Shown: piece after piece, positions 8,858-17,413 of the stretch | Layout of the letters: each line of letters starts with the position of its first letter | Position numbering within the stretch: position 1 is the first letter of the stretch | Origin: Benzoatithermus sp963720725 | GTDB taxonomy: Bacteria; Pseudomonadota; Alphaproteobacteria; Geminicoccales; Geminicoccaceae | Length of the DNA stretch: 64,000 nt | Assembly (NCBI GenBank): GCA_963720725.1 | Contig: CAVRGN010000013.1 | Span: forward strand, 248,001-312,000 | Direction of reading: 5' to 3' | Program-made: the position numbers and the translations under genes | The notes under the pieces: model-generated | The model's database searches: none | Seen by the model: only the letters and a program-made list of their open reading frames with translations | What the model was told of the DNA's origin: nothing

Positions 8858-10435
8858 ATGCGCCGGATCTGGCTGGCATCGGCGGGCTTCATGCTGGCGA
8901 TGGGAGCCCTCGCCACGGTCACCATCGTGCGGGACCGCGCCGCCGTCCTGCAGACGATCACCGAGCGGACCGATTCCGTGGCCCGCCTCATCATGGCCCA
9001 TGGCGAGGAGGCGATCGAGAACGCCAACAAGATCGTCGCCGCTCTCGACGGGCCGGTGCGGGCCTGGGACCTGAGCGATCCGCAGGAGGGGCGGCGGCTG
9101 TCCGCCTCGATCGGCGAGCTGCTGGCCGGCAGCCCGCAGATCTCTTCCGTCTGGGTCGTGGACGGCCGTGGCATCAGCCGGCTCGACAGCTGGACCTACC
9201 CCGCCAAGCCGATCGACGCGACGGAGCGCCCCTACTTCAGGGCCCACCTCGCGGGGGCGCCCGAGCCCGTGATCCTGGGTGATTCAACTCCCGGCGCGGT
9301 GACCGGCAAGCAGCGCTTCACCTTCAGCCGATCGCAGCGCGACCCGGACGGCGCGCTGCACGCCGTGCTGGTGGTCGGGATCTACAACGGGTATTTCGAC
9401 CGCCTCTACGCCAAGGTGGCGTCCTGGCCGGGCGCGCGCGCCGGCCTGTACAGCTTCGACGGCGGCGTCCTCGGCCGGCTGCAGTCGCCGCAGCGCGCCT
9501 CGCCCGAGTTCATCGCCGAGATCGAGGCGGGGGTGCGCTCGAGCCCGGGCGGCTCCAAGATCATCGCCGAGCCCGACGGCATCCGGCTGGCGTCGTGGCA
9601 GCGCTCGGCGAGGTATCCCAGCCTCTACGCCACCAGCTCGCAGCCGGTCGAGCTTGCGCTCGCGAACTGGCGCCAGCGCTCCTGGGCGCTGGGGCTGGCC
9701 ACCGGGCTGGCGGCGCTGGGCGTCAGCGGGCTCACCTTCTTCGCCCTGCGCGCGTCCGTGGCACGGCAGGCGGTGCGGCAGCAGGAGATCCTCGCCCGCG
9801 AGGTGCACCACCGGGTGAAGAACTCCCTGCAGATGGCGGTCTCGCTGCTCAGCCTGCGGGCCCGGCAGGCGCCGGAGCCGTCGGCGCGGGATGCGCTGGT
9901 CGAGGCGTCGCAGCAGGTGTCGGCCATCGCCGATGTCCATGAGCTGATCCAGGAAGCGGCGGCCCTCGATCGGGTCGATGTCTGCGACCTGCTGCGGCAG
10001 CTGTGCACGCATCTGGAGGATCGCCCCGAAAAACAGCTGGCGTTCCACTCCGAAATGCCCCTGCTCATCGCCGCGGCACCGGCCGTCAACCTGGCAATCG
10101 TTTCCAACGAGCTGATCGCCAACGCGCTCAAGCACGCGCGGATGCGGGTGTGGGTCGACTGCTCGCACGAGCCCGACGCGTTCACGCTCGAGGTCAGGGA
10201 CGACGGGCCCGGCCTGCCGCCGGGCTTCGCGGTGGGCCGCAATGCCCGGTTCGGGTTGCGGATGGCGGCCGGCATCGCTACCCAGCTCGGCGGCACCCTG
10301 ACCGCAAGGTCCGAGGGCGACGTCACGACGTTCAGCCTCAGGATCCCGCTCGCCAGGCTGGCGGCGGGCGACGCCGCGCCCGGCCGGGATCACCTCGCGT
10401 CGCGGGGAGACGGCCGGACCAGGAGACAGGGCTGA
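8858..10435 (+). CDS. Membrane sensor histidine kinase (HisKA_2 type)
   Basis: A 525-residue inner-membrane kinase. The first membrane segment is at residues 5-24, then a periplasmic sensor of about 250 residues (a Cache-like pattern such as ISSVWVVDGRGISRLDSW and RPYFRAHL), then a second membrane segment near 276-298. The HisKA_2 H-box is at 315-325 (REVHHRVKNSLQ). The ATPase domain shows the N-box ELIANALKHA and the G-box DDGPGLPPG. AAGGGG precedes the ATG. No response regulator gene is adjacent, so its partner is elsewhere. Confidence 0.9.
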   Translation: MRRIWLASAGFMLAMGALATVTIVRDRAAVLQTITERTDSVARLIMAHGEEAIENANKIVAALDGPVRAWDLSDPQEGRRLSASIGELLAGSPQISSVWVVDGRGISRLDSWTYPAKPIDATERPYFRAHLAGAPEPVILGDSTPGAVTGKQRFTFSRSQRDPDGALHAVLVVGIYNGYFDRLYAKVASWPGARAGLYSFDGGVLGRLQSPQRASPEFIAEIEAGVRSSPGGSKIIAEPDGIRLASWQRSARYPSLYATSSQPVELALANWRQRSWALGLATGLAALGVSGLTFFALRASVARQAVRQQEILAREVHHRVKNSLQMAVSLLSLRARQAPEPSARDALVEASQQVSAIADVHELIQEAAALDRVDVCDLLRQLCTHLEDRPEKQLAFHSEMPLLIAAAPAVNLAIVSNELIANALKHARMRVWVDCSHEPDAFTLEVRDDGPGLPPGFAVGRNARFGLRMAAGIATQLGGTLTARSEGDVTTFSLRIPLARLAAGDAAPGRDHLASRGDGRTRRQG

Positions 10436-10461
10436 GCTCGCCGATCAGGTCACGCCGCCTC

Positions 10462-10651
10462 CAGTCCACCCAGCTCGGCCACCCCGCCGCCGTCGCGGCT
10501 CGCCCGAGGCGGCGCTGCTCGAGCGCGTGCCCAACCCCGAGCCCGGGGCCACCGATCTCGTGCGCTTCGCCTGCCCCGCGTTCACCGCGCTCTGCCCGGT
10601 GACCGGCCAACCCGACTTCGCGCCCTGGTGATCGACTACGCGCCGGACGCC
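10462..10651 (+). pseudogene. queF: queF N-terminal stump (7-cyano-7-deazaguanine reductase)
   Basis: QueF reduces preQ0 to preQ1 in queuosine synthesis. The frames here read TQLGHPAAVA, then (other frame) EAALLERVPNPEPGAT and VRFACPAFTALCPVTGQPDF, then (third frame) LVIDYAPDA. The active-site cysteine motif CPVTGQPDF is present. The frame is broken at least twice (near 10500 and 10624), and the essential downstream ESKSLK motif is missing. At about 10651 the sequence switches to a serine-resolvase gene. This is a truncated, dead copy. Confidence 0.75.
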
Positions 10652-11099
10652 AAACTCGACCGGCTGGCCCGCAACGCCGCGTTCCTGCTCAGCCTGCGCG
10701 ATGCCGGGATCGAGTTCACCGCCTGCGACATGCCCGACGCCAACCGGCTCACGGTCGGGATCATGGCGATGATCGCGGAGCACGAGGCCGAGGCGATCAG
10801 CGCCCGCACCAAGGCCGCCCTCGCTGCCGCCAGGGCGCGCGGCACCAAGCTTGGAGGGTTCAAGGGCTACGCGCCCGGCGAGGTGACCGGGCCAAGGCGA
10901 CGGCCACCAAGCGGGCTCGGATGCGACGGCGGGCGGCCGAGGTCATGCCGGCGATCGCATCGGCGCAGGTCGACGGGATGACGTCGCTGCGGCGATAGCC
11001 GGCCGGCTCAACGAGCAGGGTGTGCCGGCACTGCTGGGCGGGGCCTGATTTCCCGCGACGGTGCAACAGGTGATCCGGGCAGCGGAGAGAGAGCTGTGA
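10640..11099 (+). pseudogene. Serine resolvase/invertase fragment
   Basis: The frame at 10652-10860 reads KLDRLARNAAFLLSLRDAGI, then ANRLTVGIMAMIAEHEAEAI and SARTKAALAAARARGTKLG, the second half of a resolvase catalytic domain. The catalytic-serine N-terminus is absent because the sequence upstream is queF. In the C-terminal part the recombinase linker and helix-turn-helix (AAIAGRLNEQGVPALLGGA, then FPATVQQVIRAAERE) is interrupted by a frame change near 10990 and by TGA at 11046, where a Trp codon is expected. It is a relic of a mobile element. Confidence 0.8.
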
Positions 11100-11135
11100 C
11101 CATATGAGCCCACCCTAATCCCTAAGGACGGAACA

Positions 11136-11312
11136 ATGGACGAGTTTGTGGCGTCTCTAATCGGTGTTGATGCAGAAACTCTCCGCAAAGTATCCCAGAC
11201 ACTCTTGTTGATCTACGCCATTGCTATGTTCTTTCATCGACCTGAGTACCGCTTACCAGTCTTGCTCGTGCTTCTGGTCGCCAATCTTTTAATGCACATC
11301 TGGGAGCGGTGA
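11136..11312 (+). CDS. Small membrane protein, 58 residues
   Basis: ATG at 11136, preceded by the ribosome-binding stretch CTAAGGACGG, opens a 58-residue frame ending in TGA at 11310-11312. It begins MDEFVASLIGVDAETLRK and has two hydrophobic stretches (QTLLLIYAIAMFF and LPVLLVLLVANLLMHI), so it is probably an inner-membrane peptide with two short passes. Base composition is clearly lower in GC than the neighbours, which suggests transfer with the nearby mobile remnants. Its 3' end overlaps that of the convergent HEPN-like gene. Function unknown. Confidence 0.55.
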   Translation: MDEFVASLIGVDAETLRKVSQTLLLIYAIAMFFHRPEYRLPVLLVLLVANLLMHIWER

Positions 11313-11912
11313 TGGTTTCAAACATCTGTCGTGCGGCTCGCGGACGATGACGAGGCCTCCGAGGTCGACTTTGGCCTCCTCAAGCTGAAAGCCGGTCAGG
11401 TCCTTGCCGGTGGTAGCCTTGAAGCAGATGAGCAAGACCGCACCATGAAGGCGGCGCGCCTCCCGCAGCATGCCATCCTTGAGCGGCAGGCCGGGTCCGG
11501 TCTTCAGGTACTCGAACTCCTTCGCATCATAGGTCGGGCCGTACAGCTCAACGTGACGCTGTAGCTCGGCTGGGTCGGGCAGGTAATCGGCCAAACCGAC
11601 CCTGAGTGAGGCCTGGAGGAGCTTCTTCAGGTCATGCCCGAAGCGCCTGCGCAGCCGGTCAACGGTGAAGCCATGGGCGCGCAGGAAGCCCTTGAGGAAC
11701 AGCTCGACCCCGTGCAGCGCCAGGAAGATCACAGGGTCATCGAACTCCAGTCTGTCTTCACGAGACGGGTCCGTGCGGGGGAGCAGGATCTCGGCGGCAC
11801 ATAGGTAGGATCGCCCGTGATTGACGAGGCCGAGTGACGTCGTCCGCCGGTCCTCCGGCTCCTTGTCGACCTCGCCAAGGACCGCTTGCCTACCTTTGGT
11901 CAATTTCGCCAT
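11289..11912 (-). CDS. HEPN-like domain protein
   Basis: A 207-residue protein. The centre (LALHGVELFLKGFLRAHGF, then RRRFGHDLKKLLQASLRVGL) has the two-helix pattern of HEPN proteins, including an R-x4-H arrangement (RRFGHD region) that in active family members forms the RNase site. HEPN proteins are often toxins or parts of defence systems. There is no obvious MNT antitoxin gene next to it. It lies between mobile-element relics. Function is inferred from the motif only. Confidence 0.5.
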   Translation of the reverse strand: MAKLTKGRQAVLGEVDKEPEDRRTTSLGLVNHGRSYLCAAEILLPRTDPSREDRLEFDDPVIFLALHGVELFLKGFLRAHGFTVDRLRRRFGHDLKKLLQASLRVGLADYLPDPAELQRHVELYGPTYDAKEFEYLKTGPGLPLKDGMLREARRLHGAVLLICFKATTGKDLTGFQLEEAKVDLGGLVIVREPHDRCLKPSPLPDVH

Positions 11913-12465
11913 CCCCCTGCCTGCATCAAGATCGCCGACACAGCAGACACCAAGCGCGTCGCTACCTGTGCCACCACAACATTCGGGGCTGGACCCTCAG
12001 CGTTGCCACAGCCTGCTTGGCCCGCCGTCGCCGCCCGCTCATCAACGGTGAGGGCGCGTCGGCCCCGGTCAAGGCGGCCGGTGTCGTCATCGGCGGGGAG
12101 GGGTTGCGGGCCGGACGGCAATTCAAACTCCGGCCCTCCAGAGCATCTTACCCGCGACCGGGGTCGCGCTGCCACTGCGCTAGGAGCTGCAGTACCCGAT
12201 GCCGGAGCCAGGCCCGGTAGTCCTTGCCGGCTAGGCCGCAGGTCACGCGCAGCGTCTCGCCCGCAGTTCCGCACAAGCGCAAACCAGCGGCCAAGGGCCG
12301 TTTGGGCGCTTCCCAAGGATGATCCGAGTTGACAGCTCAAGATGCAACCAGAAGATAAAAATACTTCAAATCCAAATCACACCGTGGATTTGATCGAATC
12401 GTTGAATGGAACCCATAAGTCTCGCGGCCATTGTCTGCTGGCAAAACAGCCCTGGAGAGATTGAG
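11913..12465. other. Intergenic stretch without a clear gene
   Basis: About 550 bases with no convincing gene. A short minus-strand run near 12165-12260 reads CGLAGKDYRAWLRHRVLQLL and may be the end of a decayed gene, but I do not recognise it. Bases 12345-12385 are AT-rich compared with the surroundings and could hold the promoter for the small gene at 12466. Confidence 0.4.
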
Positions 12466-12642
12466 ATGCGGTTGGACGCAAGCAAAGTTGCCCAGCCGGC
12501 AGCACATCGCTCCGGACTAGTTGCCCCGGAAGACAGACTGATGGCACGACGAGGCATCTGGGGCGTGATCGCCGCCATCGGCATTGGCTTGGTCGCCTGG
12601 CTGATCACCGGCGTGACAGTCGCAAGGGCGATCTTCGGCTGA
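12466..12642 (+). CDS. Small single-pass membrane protein, 58 residues
   Basis: ATG at 12466 follows the ribosome site CTGGAGAG. The product starts MRLDASKVAQPAAHRSG and ends with one hydrophobic segment (GVIAAIGIGLVAWLITGVTV), so it is probably a single-pass inner-membrane peptide. It precedes two lipoprotein genes on the same strand. No family recognised; the assignment as a gene rests on the ribosome site and the clear membrane segment. Confidence 0.45.
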   Translation: MRLDASKVAQPAAHRSGLVAPEDRLMARRGIWGVIAAIGIGLVAWLITGVTVARAIFG

Positions 12643-12718
12643 CCACCCACCCGCGTCGGCACCGGACGCACTCCTTGCCTGTTGTGATGAACGGCCGAGC
12701 AGATCTGGGTGAGCGGAC

Positions 12719-12937
12719 ATGAAAGCCATCGTTTCGTTCACCTGCCTGTTGCTCCTCGCGGCATGCGGCGAATCCAAGTTCGACCGCGGCGCGAGCGGTG
12801 CGGCCATCGGTGCCGGTGCCGCGGCTGGTGCGGTCACCGGTCAGGGTGCCGTCAAGGGCGGACTGCTCGGCGGTGCTGCCGGCGTGCTGACCGACGAGGA
12901 CGATGTCGACCTCGGCACCCCGGTTTGGAAACGCTGA
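12719..12937 (+). CDS. Small lipoprotein with glycine-zipper
   Basis: A 72-residue lipoprotein. The signal peptide ends at the lipobox LLAAC (residues 13-18), so the mature protein starts at Cys. The following region, ASGAAIGAGAAAGAVTGQGA and then GGLLGGAAGVL, is a glycine-zipper like that of Rickettsia 17-kDa antigen/OsmB-type outer-membrane lipoproteins. It ends one base before the next lipoprotein gene and is probably co-transcribed with it. It likely acts in the envelope; precise function unknown. Confidence 0.75.
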   Translation: MKAIVSFTCLLLLAACGESKFDRGASGAAIGAGAAAGAVTGQGAVKGGLLGGAAGVLTDEDDVDLGTPVWKR

Positions 12938-12938
12938 C

Positions 12939-13319
12939 ATGGAAAGGCAGCACGACAGGCGCGCATCGTTCCTCCGCCCACGGAAAGCAGCGGCATGGGC
13001 CGTGGTCCCGCTTCTCGCACTCGCCGCCGGCTGCGAATTGAACAGCGGTGGCGACCTGTTCAATCTCGGCGGCCGGACCAGCTCCGACCGCGTGGCCTTC
13101 CGCTGCGACGACGAGCGCTCGTTCCGCGTCAACTACAATGACGATGGCGACGAGGCGGTCGTCGATGCCGGAAACGACACCTACCGGCTGGATCTGCGCG
13201 ACCATGACGGCGACCAGCGGGTGTACGAGGGCGACGACGTTGCGCTGACCGTGGACGGCGACGAGGCGCGCCTGCGGATCAGCGGCGCGCACGACTTCAC
13301 CGACTGCGAGCGCAGCTAG
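12939..13319 (+). CDS. MliC-like lipoprotein (putative C-type lysozyme inhibitor)
   Basis: A 126-residue lipoprotein with a basic N-terminus, a hydrophobic core and the lipobox LAAGC. The mature part starts a small beta-domain: VAFRCDDERSFRVNYNDDGD, then repeated short strands, and a Cys near the C-terminus (DFTDCERS) that could pair with the Cys of FRCDD. This layout matches MliC/PliC periplasmic inhibitors of C-type lysozyme. The ATG at 12939 was chosen over one 36 bases upstream because it leaves a normal signal peptide. Confidence 0.65.
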   Translation: MERQHDRRASFLRPRKAAAWAVVPLLALAAGCELNSGGDLFNLGGRTSSDRVAFRCDDERSFRVNYNDDGDEAVVDAGNDTYRLDLRDHDGDQRVYEGDDVALTVDGDEARLRISGAHDFTDCERS

Positions 13320-13339
13320 GCGCGGGCAGGAGCGCAAGG

Positions 13340-13645
13340 ATGACAACAGCCGCCACTGGGCGCCCGTCGAGCAAGCGTTTGTTGGCCGGGCTCACGCGGA
13401 TCGAGCACTGCCTGTTGCTGGCCGAAACCACCGCCGGCCTGCTGGAGAGCGATTCGGATGGCGCGCCGGGCTCCCTGGTCGCGGAACTCAATCGGGAGGC
13501 CCAGGACGCGTTGGCGATCCTTGCGGTCGCCCGTTCCGACCTCGAGGCCCTGTGCGCGCGGCGAACGCTCAAGCCTGTGGCCCAGCGCAGCGGGTCGGAG
13601 AGGGCGCGCCTCAGGCGGCCTCCAGAGCCGCCAAGTCGAGCTTGA
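13340..13645 (+). CDS. Hypothetical protein, 101 residues
   Basis: A small soluble, mostly helical protein (KRLLAGLTRIEHCLLLAETT, later AQDALAILAVARSDLEALC) following the lipoprotein genes with a 20-base gap. The C-terminus is Arg/Pro-rich and overlaps, antisense, the end of the VOC gene at 13611-13645. No family recognised. The reading is supported by normal high-GC codon use and a modest purine-rich ribosome site (GCAAGG). Confidence 0.45.
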   Translation: MTTAATGRPSSKRLLAGLTRIEHCLLLAETTAGLLESDSDGAPGSLVAELNREAQDALAILAVARSDLEALCARRTLKPVAQRSGSERARLRRPPEPPSRA

Positions 13646-14078
13646 CCATGCCCAGCATCGCCGCCGCGACCCGCGCCGCGCGGTCCCGGTCGGGCCCGCC
13701 GATCAGCTCCAGCAGCCGGCGCGGCATGATCTGCCAGCTGAGGCCGTAGCGGTCGCGCAGCCAGCCGCAGGCCTCGGCCGTGCCGCCGGCGAGCAGGCCC
13801 TCCCACAGCCGGTCGATCTCGGCCTGGGTGTCGCAGGTCAGGACCAGCGAGATGGCGTGGTTGAAGGATTCGAGCGGCTTGGCGGTCATGGCCACGACCG
13901 GTGCTCCGGCCAAGGTCATCTCGACGATCTGGACCGAGCCCACCGGACCGGAAGGCGTCTCGGCCGGCAGCGTGAACACCGCGTCCACCCGCGAATCCGG
14001 GATCAGCCCGGCATAGAACCGGGCGGCCTCTTCGGCGCGCTCGGCGTACCACAAACACGGGCTCAAGCTCACCGCCAT
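13611..14078 (-). CDS. VOC family protein (3-demethylubiquinone-9 3-methyltransferase-like)
   Basis: A 155-residue protein of the PhnB/3-dmu-9_3-mt branch of the VOC superfamily. The N-terminus SPCLWYAERAEEAARFYAGL, the loop ESFNHAISLVLTCDTQAEID and the end YGLSWQIMPRRLLEL are typical. Despite the family name such proteins are not proven methyltransferases. The start is ATG at 14078, five bases after the stop of the DUF1428 gene; the two form an operon. Confidence 0.85.
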   Translation of the reverse strand: MAVSLSPCLWYAERAEEAARFYAGLIPDSRVDAVFTLPAETPSGPVGSVQIVEMTLAGAPVVAMTAKPLESFNHAISLVLTCDTQAEIDRLWEGLLAGGTAEACGWLRDRYGLSWQIMPRRLLELIGGPDRDRAARVAAAMLGMVKLDLAALEAA

Positions 14079-14083
14079 GGCGC

Positions 14084-14443
14084 TCACTCCCCGCGATCGA
14101 GCAGCGGCACGAAGCCGCCATAGATCATGCGCTTGCCGTCGAACGGCATCGGGTTGACGTCCGACTGCAGGCGCGGGTCGGCCATCATCTTGGCCATGCC
14201 CGCGTCGCGCACCTCCTTGGACGGCCATTCGATCCAGGAGAACACGATCGTCTCGCCCGGCTGCGCCTGCACCGCCAGGTGCATGTCGGTCTGCTTGCCG
14301 TGGGGCACCTCGTCGCCCCAGCACTCGACCACCCGCAGGGCACCGACCTCGTGGAACACCTCCGCGGCCAAGCTGGCGTGCCTGGTGAACGCCTCGCGGT
14401 TGTCCGACGGCACCGCCGCCACGAATCCGTCGACATAGCTCAT
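14084..14443 (-). CDS. DUF1428 family protein
   Basis: A 119-residue protein that matches DUF1428 (YbaA-like): MSYVDGFVAAVPSDNREAF at the start, VVECWGDEVPHGKQTDMH in the middle and MPFDGKRMIYGGFVPLLD at the end. The ATG at 14443 is preceded by GGAGGT, a good ribosome site. It is the first gene of a two-gene minus-strand unit with the VOC protein. The fold is ferredoxin-like (dimeric alpha-beta barrel); biochemical role unknown. Confidence 0.9.
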   Translation of the reverse strand: MSYVDGFVAAVPSDNREAFTRHASLAAEVFHEVGALRVVECWGDEVPHGKQTDMHLAVQAQPGETIVFSWIEWPSKEVRDAGMAKMMADPRLQSDVNPMPFDGKRMIYGGFVPLLDRGE

Positions 14444-14651
14444 CGCGACCTCCTTTGGAGCTGTCCATGCCGGGCGCCCGGCACCGCCTCCACGACGAAC
14501 GGCCCGGCGCCGGTTCGACAGCGGCGGCGCGGATTTCCGGCGTCCGGTGGCACCACCCTGGCGGAGCCCCGGGCGCGTCTCGCCCGTTGCCGCCGCACCC
14601 GACGCCCGGCCGGCACCGGCGTCCCCTCCCGATCCCTCCAGGTGGCAGTGC

Positions 14652-15920
14652 ATGGCGACAGCGGCTCCGTTCGATCCCTACATCCTGCTCCTGACCCTGG
14701 TCGGCGGGCTGATCCTGGCCGCGGCCGGGCTGCCGCGGCTGATCCGCGAGCTGCCCTTGTCGGTGCCGATGGTCCTCCTGCTGCTGGGCGGCGTCGTCGG
14801 CCTGTTCGAGGTCGGCACGCCGATCCCGGATCTCCACGAACATCCGCAGCTCACCGAGCGGGTCACCGAGTTCCTGGTGATCGTCTCGCTGATGGGTGCC
14901 GGGCTGAAGCTCGACACCCGCTTCGGCTGGCGGCGCTGGGCGGTCACCTGGCGCCTGCTCGCCATCGCCATGCCGCTCTCGATCGTGGCGATCGCGCTGA
15001 CCGGCTGGGTCGTGCTCGGCCTCGTCCCGGCTTCGGCGCTGCTGCTGGGCGCGGTGCTGGCCCCCACCGATCCGGTCCTGGCGTCGGACGTCCAGGTCGG
15101 CCGCCCGGGCGCCGGCGACGGACCGCGGGTGCGGTTCGCCCTGACCTCCGAGGCCGGGCTGAACGACGGCCTGGCCTTTCCGTTCGTGCATCTGGCGGTG
15201 GCCTGGACCCTGCACGCCGAGGACCAGGGTGCCGCATGGCTCGGGCAATGGCTCGCGGTCGAGGTGGTCTGGAAGATCCTGGCCGGCCTGGGCGTCGGCT
15301 GGATCGCCGGCCGGCTGGCTGGCCGCCTCCTGTTCAGGCTGCCGAGCGGTGCCGGGCTCGCCGAGGGCAAGTACGGCTTCGTGCTCGTGGGCCTGACCGT
15401 GCTCGCCTACGGTCTGACCGAGCTGGCGCACGGCTACGGCTTCCTCGGCGTGTTCGTCGCCGCCCTGACCCTGCGCGCCGTCGAGCGGCGGCACGACTAT
15501 CACCAGAAGCTGCACGACTTCGCCGAGGAGATCGAGCATCTGGCGCTGGCGGTGCTCCTGCTCGTGCTCGGTGCCTCGTTCACCAGCCTCTATGTCTGGC
15601 TGGTGACCTGGCAGATGCTGCTGGCGACCGCGCTGATCCTGTTGGTGGTCCGGCCGCTGGCGGGCCTGGTCAGCCTGATCGGCAGCGGAGACGCCTTCGG
15701 CGACCGGGCCGCGATCGCGTTCTTCGGCATCCGCGGCATGGGCTCGTTCTACTATCTGGCCTATGCGGTCACCGCCGCCGGGATCGAGAATGTGGGCGAA
15801 CTGTGGACCATGGTGACCCTGGTGGTCGTGAGCTCGATCCTGGTCCACGGCAGCAGCGCCGGGCCCGTGCTGCGCCGGCTGGAGCGCCGGTCGGCGGACC
15901 GCGTCGACAGGTCCCGGTGA
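14652..15920 (+). CDS. Na+/H+ antiporter (CPA1/NhaP type)
   Basis: A 422-residue inner-membrane cation/proton antiporter with about twelve hydrophobic segments. Family motifs are visible: APTDPVLASDVQVG (ion-site Asp), SEAGLNDGLAFPFVHLAVAW, and FFGIRGMGSFYYLAYA near the C-terminus. There is no large cytoplasmic tail. ATG at 14652 gives a first membrane segment at once (DPYILLLTLVGGLILAAAGL). It exchanges monovalent cations for protons and would serve pH or salt balance. Confidence 0.9.
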   Translation: MATAAPFDPYILLLTLVGGLILAAAGLPRLIRELPLSVPMVLLLLGGVVGLFEVGTPIPDLHEHPQLTERVTEFLVIVSLMGAGLKLDTRFGWRRWAVTWRLLAIAMPLSIVAIALTGWVVLGLVPASALLLGAVLAPTDPVLASDVQVGRPGAGDGPRVRFALTSEAGLNDGLAFPFVHLAVAWTLHAEDQGAAWLGQWLAVEVVWKILAGLGVGWIAGRLAGRLLFRLPSGAGLAEGKYGFVLVGLTVLAYGLTELAHGYGFLGVFVAALTLRAVERRHDYHQKLHDFAEEIEHLALAVLLLVLGASFTSLYVWLVTWQMLLATALILLVVRPLAGLVSLIGSGDAFGDRAAIAFFGIRGMGSFYYLAYAVTAAGIENVGELWTMVTLVVVSSILVHGSSAGPVLRRLERRSADRVDRSR

Positions 15921-15939
15921 CCACGCCGGCGGGCCGGGG

Positions 15940-16287
15940 TCACTTGCTGGCGGCGACCGTCCCGTGGCTCTTGAGCAGGCGCAGGACCTGGACCTCGCGC
16001 GGCATCTCGACGAGGAACTCGGGATCGCGCTCCAGGTGATGCACCGCGGTGGGATCGCCGCCGGTGAAGGCGCTGATCTCCTCCAGGCTTTCCCAATAGG
16101 AGATGGTCACGAACTCGGTCTCCTGCCCACGATCCTCGCGAAAGCTCTGCACACCCAGGGCCTTGGCGATCAGCGGGGCGATGCCGGCCTCGTGATGATA
16201 GGCCTCGTAGGCGTCGGCCCGGCCCCGCAGGGTGCGGCCGCGCCAGATGCGCGCCACGGTCGGCTGTCGCGATGGTAGAGCGGCCAT
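15940..16287 (-). CDS. Antibiotic biosynthesis monooxygenase-like (ABM/dabb) protein
   Basis: A 115-residue protein with the layout of the ABM/ferredoxin-like fold: ARIWRGRTLRGRADAYEAY, then QETEFVTISYWESLEEISAF. The YW-S-LE-ixxF pattern is typical of uncharacterised proteins of this fold. It converges on the antiporter gene with a 19-base gap. No substrate can be assigned. Confidence 0.7.
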   Translation of the reverse strand: MAALPSRQPTVARIWRGRTLRGRADAYEAYHHEAGIAPLIAKALGVQSFREDRGQETEFVTISYWESLEEISAFTGGDPTAVHHLERDPEFLVEMPREVQVLRLLKSHGTVAASK

Positions 16288-16422
16288 GGGGGGCGAACTC
16301 CGGCGATAGGTCCAGGCGGGGGAGAACGCGCGACGGGGCTTTGGGATCCCCGCCTTTCCCCTTGCAATCGTGGACGTGCCGCCTACCGTCCGGGCGGGCT
16401 CTCCCGAACGGATGGAGCGACG

Positions 16423-17397
16423 ATGCGCGGGTTTCTCAGTGCCTTGGCGACGGTGGGCGTGCTGGCCGCGGGTGTGGCGCAGGCCGCGGACTTCACCCCG
16501 GCCGTCATTTTCGACATGGGCGGCAAGTTCGACAAGTCGTTCAACGAAGCCGCCTACAACGGTGCCGAGAAGTTCAAGGCCGAGACCGGCACGGACTATC
16601 TGGAATTCGAGATCACCAACGAGAGCCAGCGCGACCAGGCGCTGCGGCGCATGGCGCAGCGGGCCGACATCGTGGTGGCGGTGGGCTTCGCCTTCTCCAC
16701 GCCGCTCGAGACCGTGGCCGACGAGTTCCCGGACAAGAAGTTCGTGATCATCAATTCGGTGGTCGAGAAGCCCAATGTCGAATCGGTGGTGTTCAAGGAG
16801 CACGAGGGCAGCTTCCTGGTCGGGATGGCGGCCGCACTCGCCTCCAAGACCGGCAAGGTCGGCTTCGTCGGCGGCATGGACATCCCGCTGATCCGCAACT
16901 TCGCCTACGGCTACGAGCAGGGCGTCAAGCACGTGAACCCGGACGCCGAGGTGATCGTGAACTACACCGGCACGACGCCCGCGGCCTGGAACGACCCCGG
17001 GCGCGGGGGCGAGCTCGCCATCGGCCAGTTCGGCCAGGGGGCCGACGTGGTCTATGCCGCGGCCGGTGCGACCGGGCTGGGCGTGCTGCAGGCCGCGGCC
17101 GACGAGGGCAAGCTGTCGATCGGCGTCGACAGCAACCAGAACCACCTGCACCCCGGCAGCGTCCTGACCTCGATGCTCAAGCGGGTCGACGTCGCGGTCC
17201 ACGACGCCTTCGCCTCGGCCAAGGAAGGCACCTGGGAGCCCGGCGTGCAGAGCCTCGGCCTGAAGGAGGAGGGTGTCGACTACGCCGTCGACGAGAACAA
17301 CCAGGCGGTACTGACGCCGGAGATGCAGGCCAAGATCGACGAGGCGAAGGCGGCGATCATCGCCGGGACCCTCGAGGTCAAGCCCTACGAGCAGTGA
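16423..17397 (+). CDS. BMP-family ABC transporter substrate-binding protein
   Basis: A 324-residue periplasmic binding protein of the basic membrane protein (PnrA/BmpA) family, whose members bind purine and other nucleosides. A signal peptide spans residues 1-22, ending VAQAAD. The N-terminal PAVIFDMGGKFDKSFNEA and the stretch QGADVVYAAAGATGLGVLQA are family-typical. It is followed by the matching ATPase after 16 bases and, further on, two permeases and nucleoside-catabolic enzymes, so the ligand is very likely a nucleoside. Confidence 0.93.
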   Translation: MRGFLSALATVGVLAAGVAQAADFTPAVIFDMGGKFDKSFNEAAYNGAEKFKAETGTDYLEFEITNESQRDQALRRMAQRADIVVAVGFAFSTPLETVADEFPDKKFVIINSVVEKPNVESVVFKEHEGSFLVGMAAALASKTGKVGFVGGMDIPLIRNFAYGYEQGVKHVNPDAEVIVNYTGTTPAAWNDPGRGGELAIGQFGQGADVVYAAAGATGLGVLQAAADEGKLSIGVDSNQNHLHPGSVLTSMLKRVDVAVHDAFASAKEGTWEPGVQSLGLKEEGVDYAVDENNQAVLTPEMQAKIDEAKAAIIAGTLEVKPYEQ

Positions 17398-17413
17398 GCC
17401 GCCCGGGCACGCC

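Noticed and set aside
13611..15848. A 745-residue minus-strand frame
   Set aside because: Only its last 155 residues (from ATG 14078) are a real VOC protein. The rest is antisense to the Na+/H+ antiporter gene.
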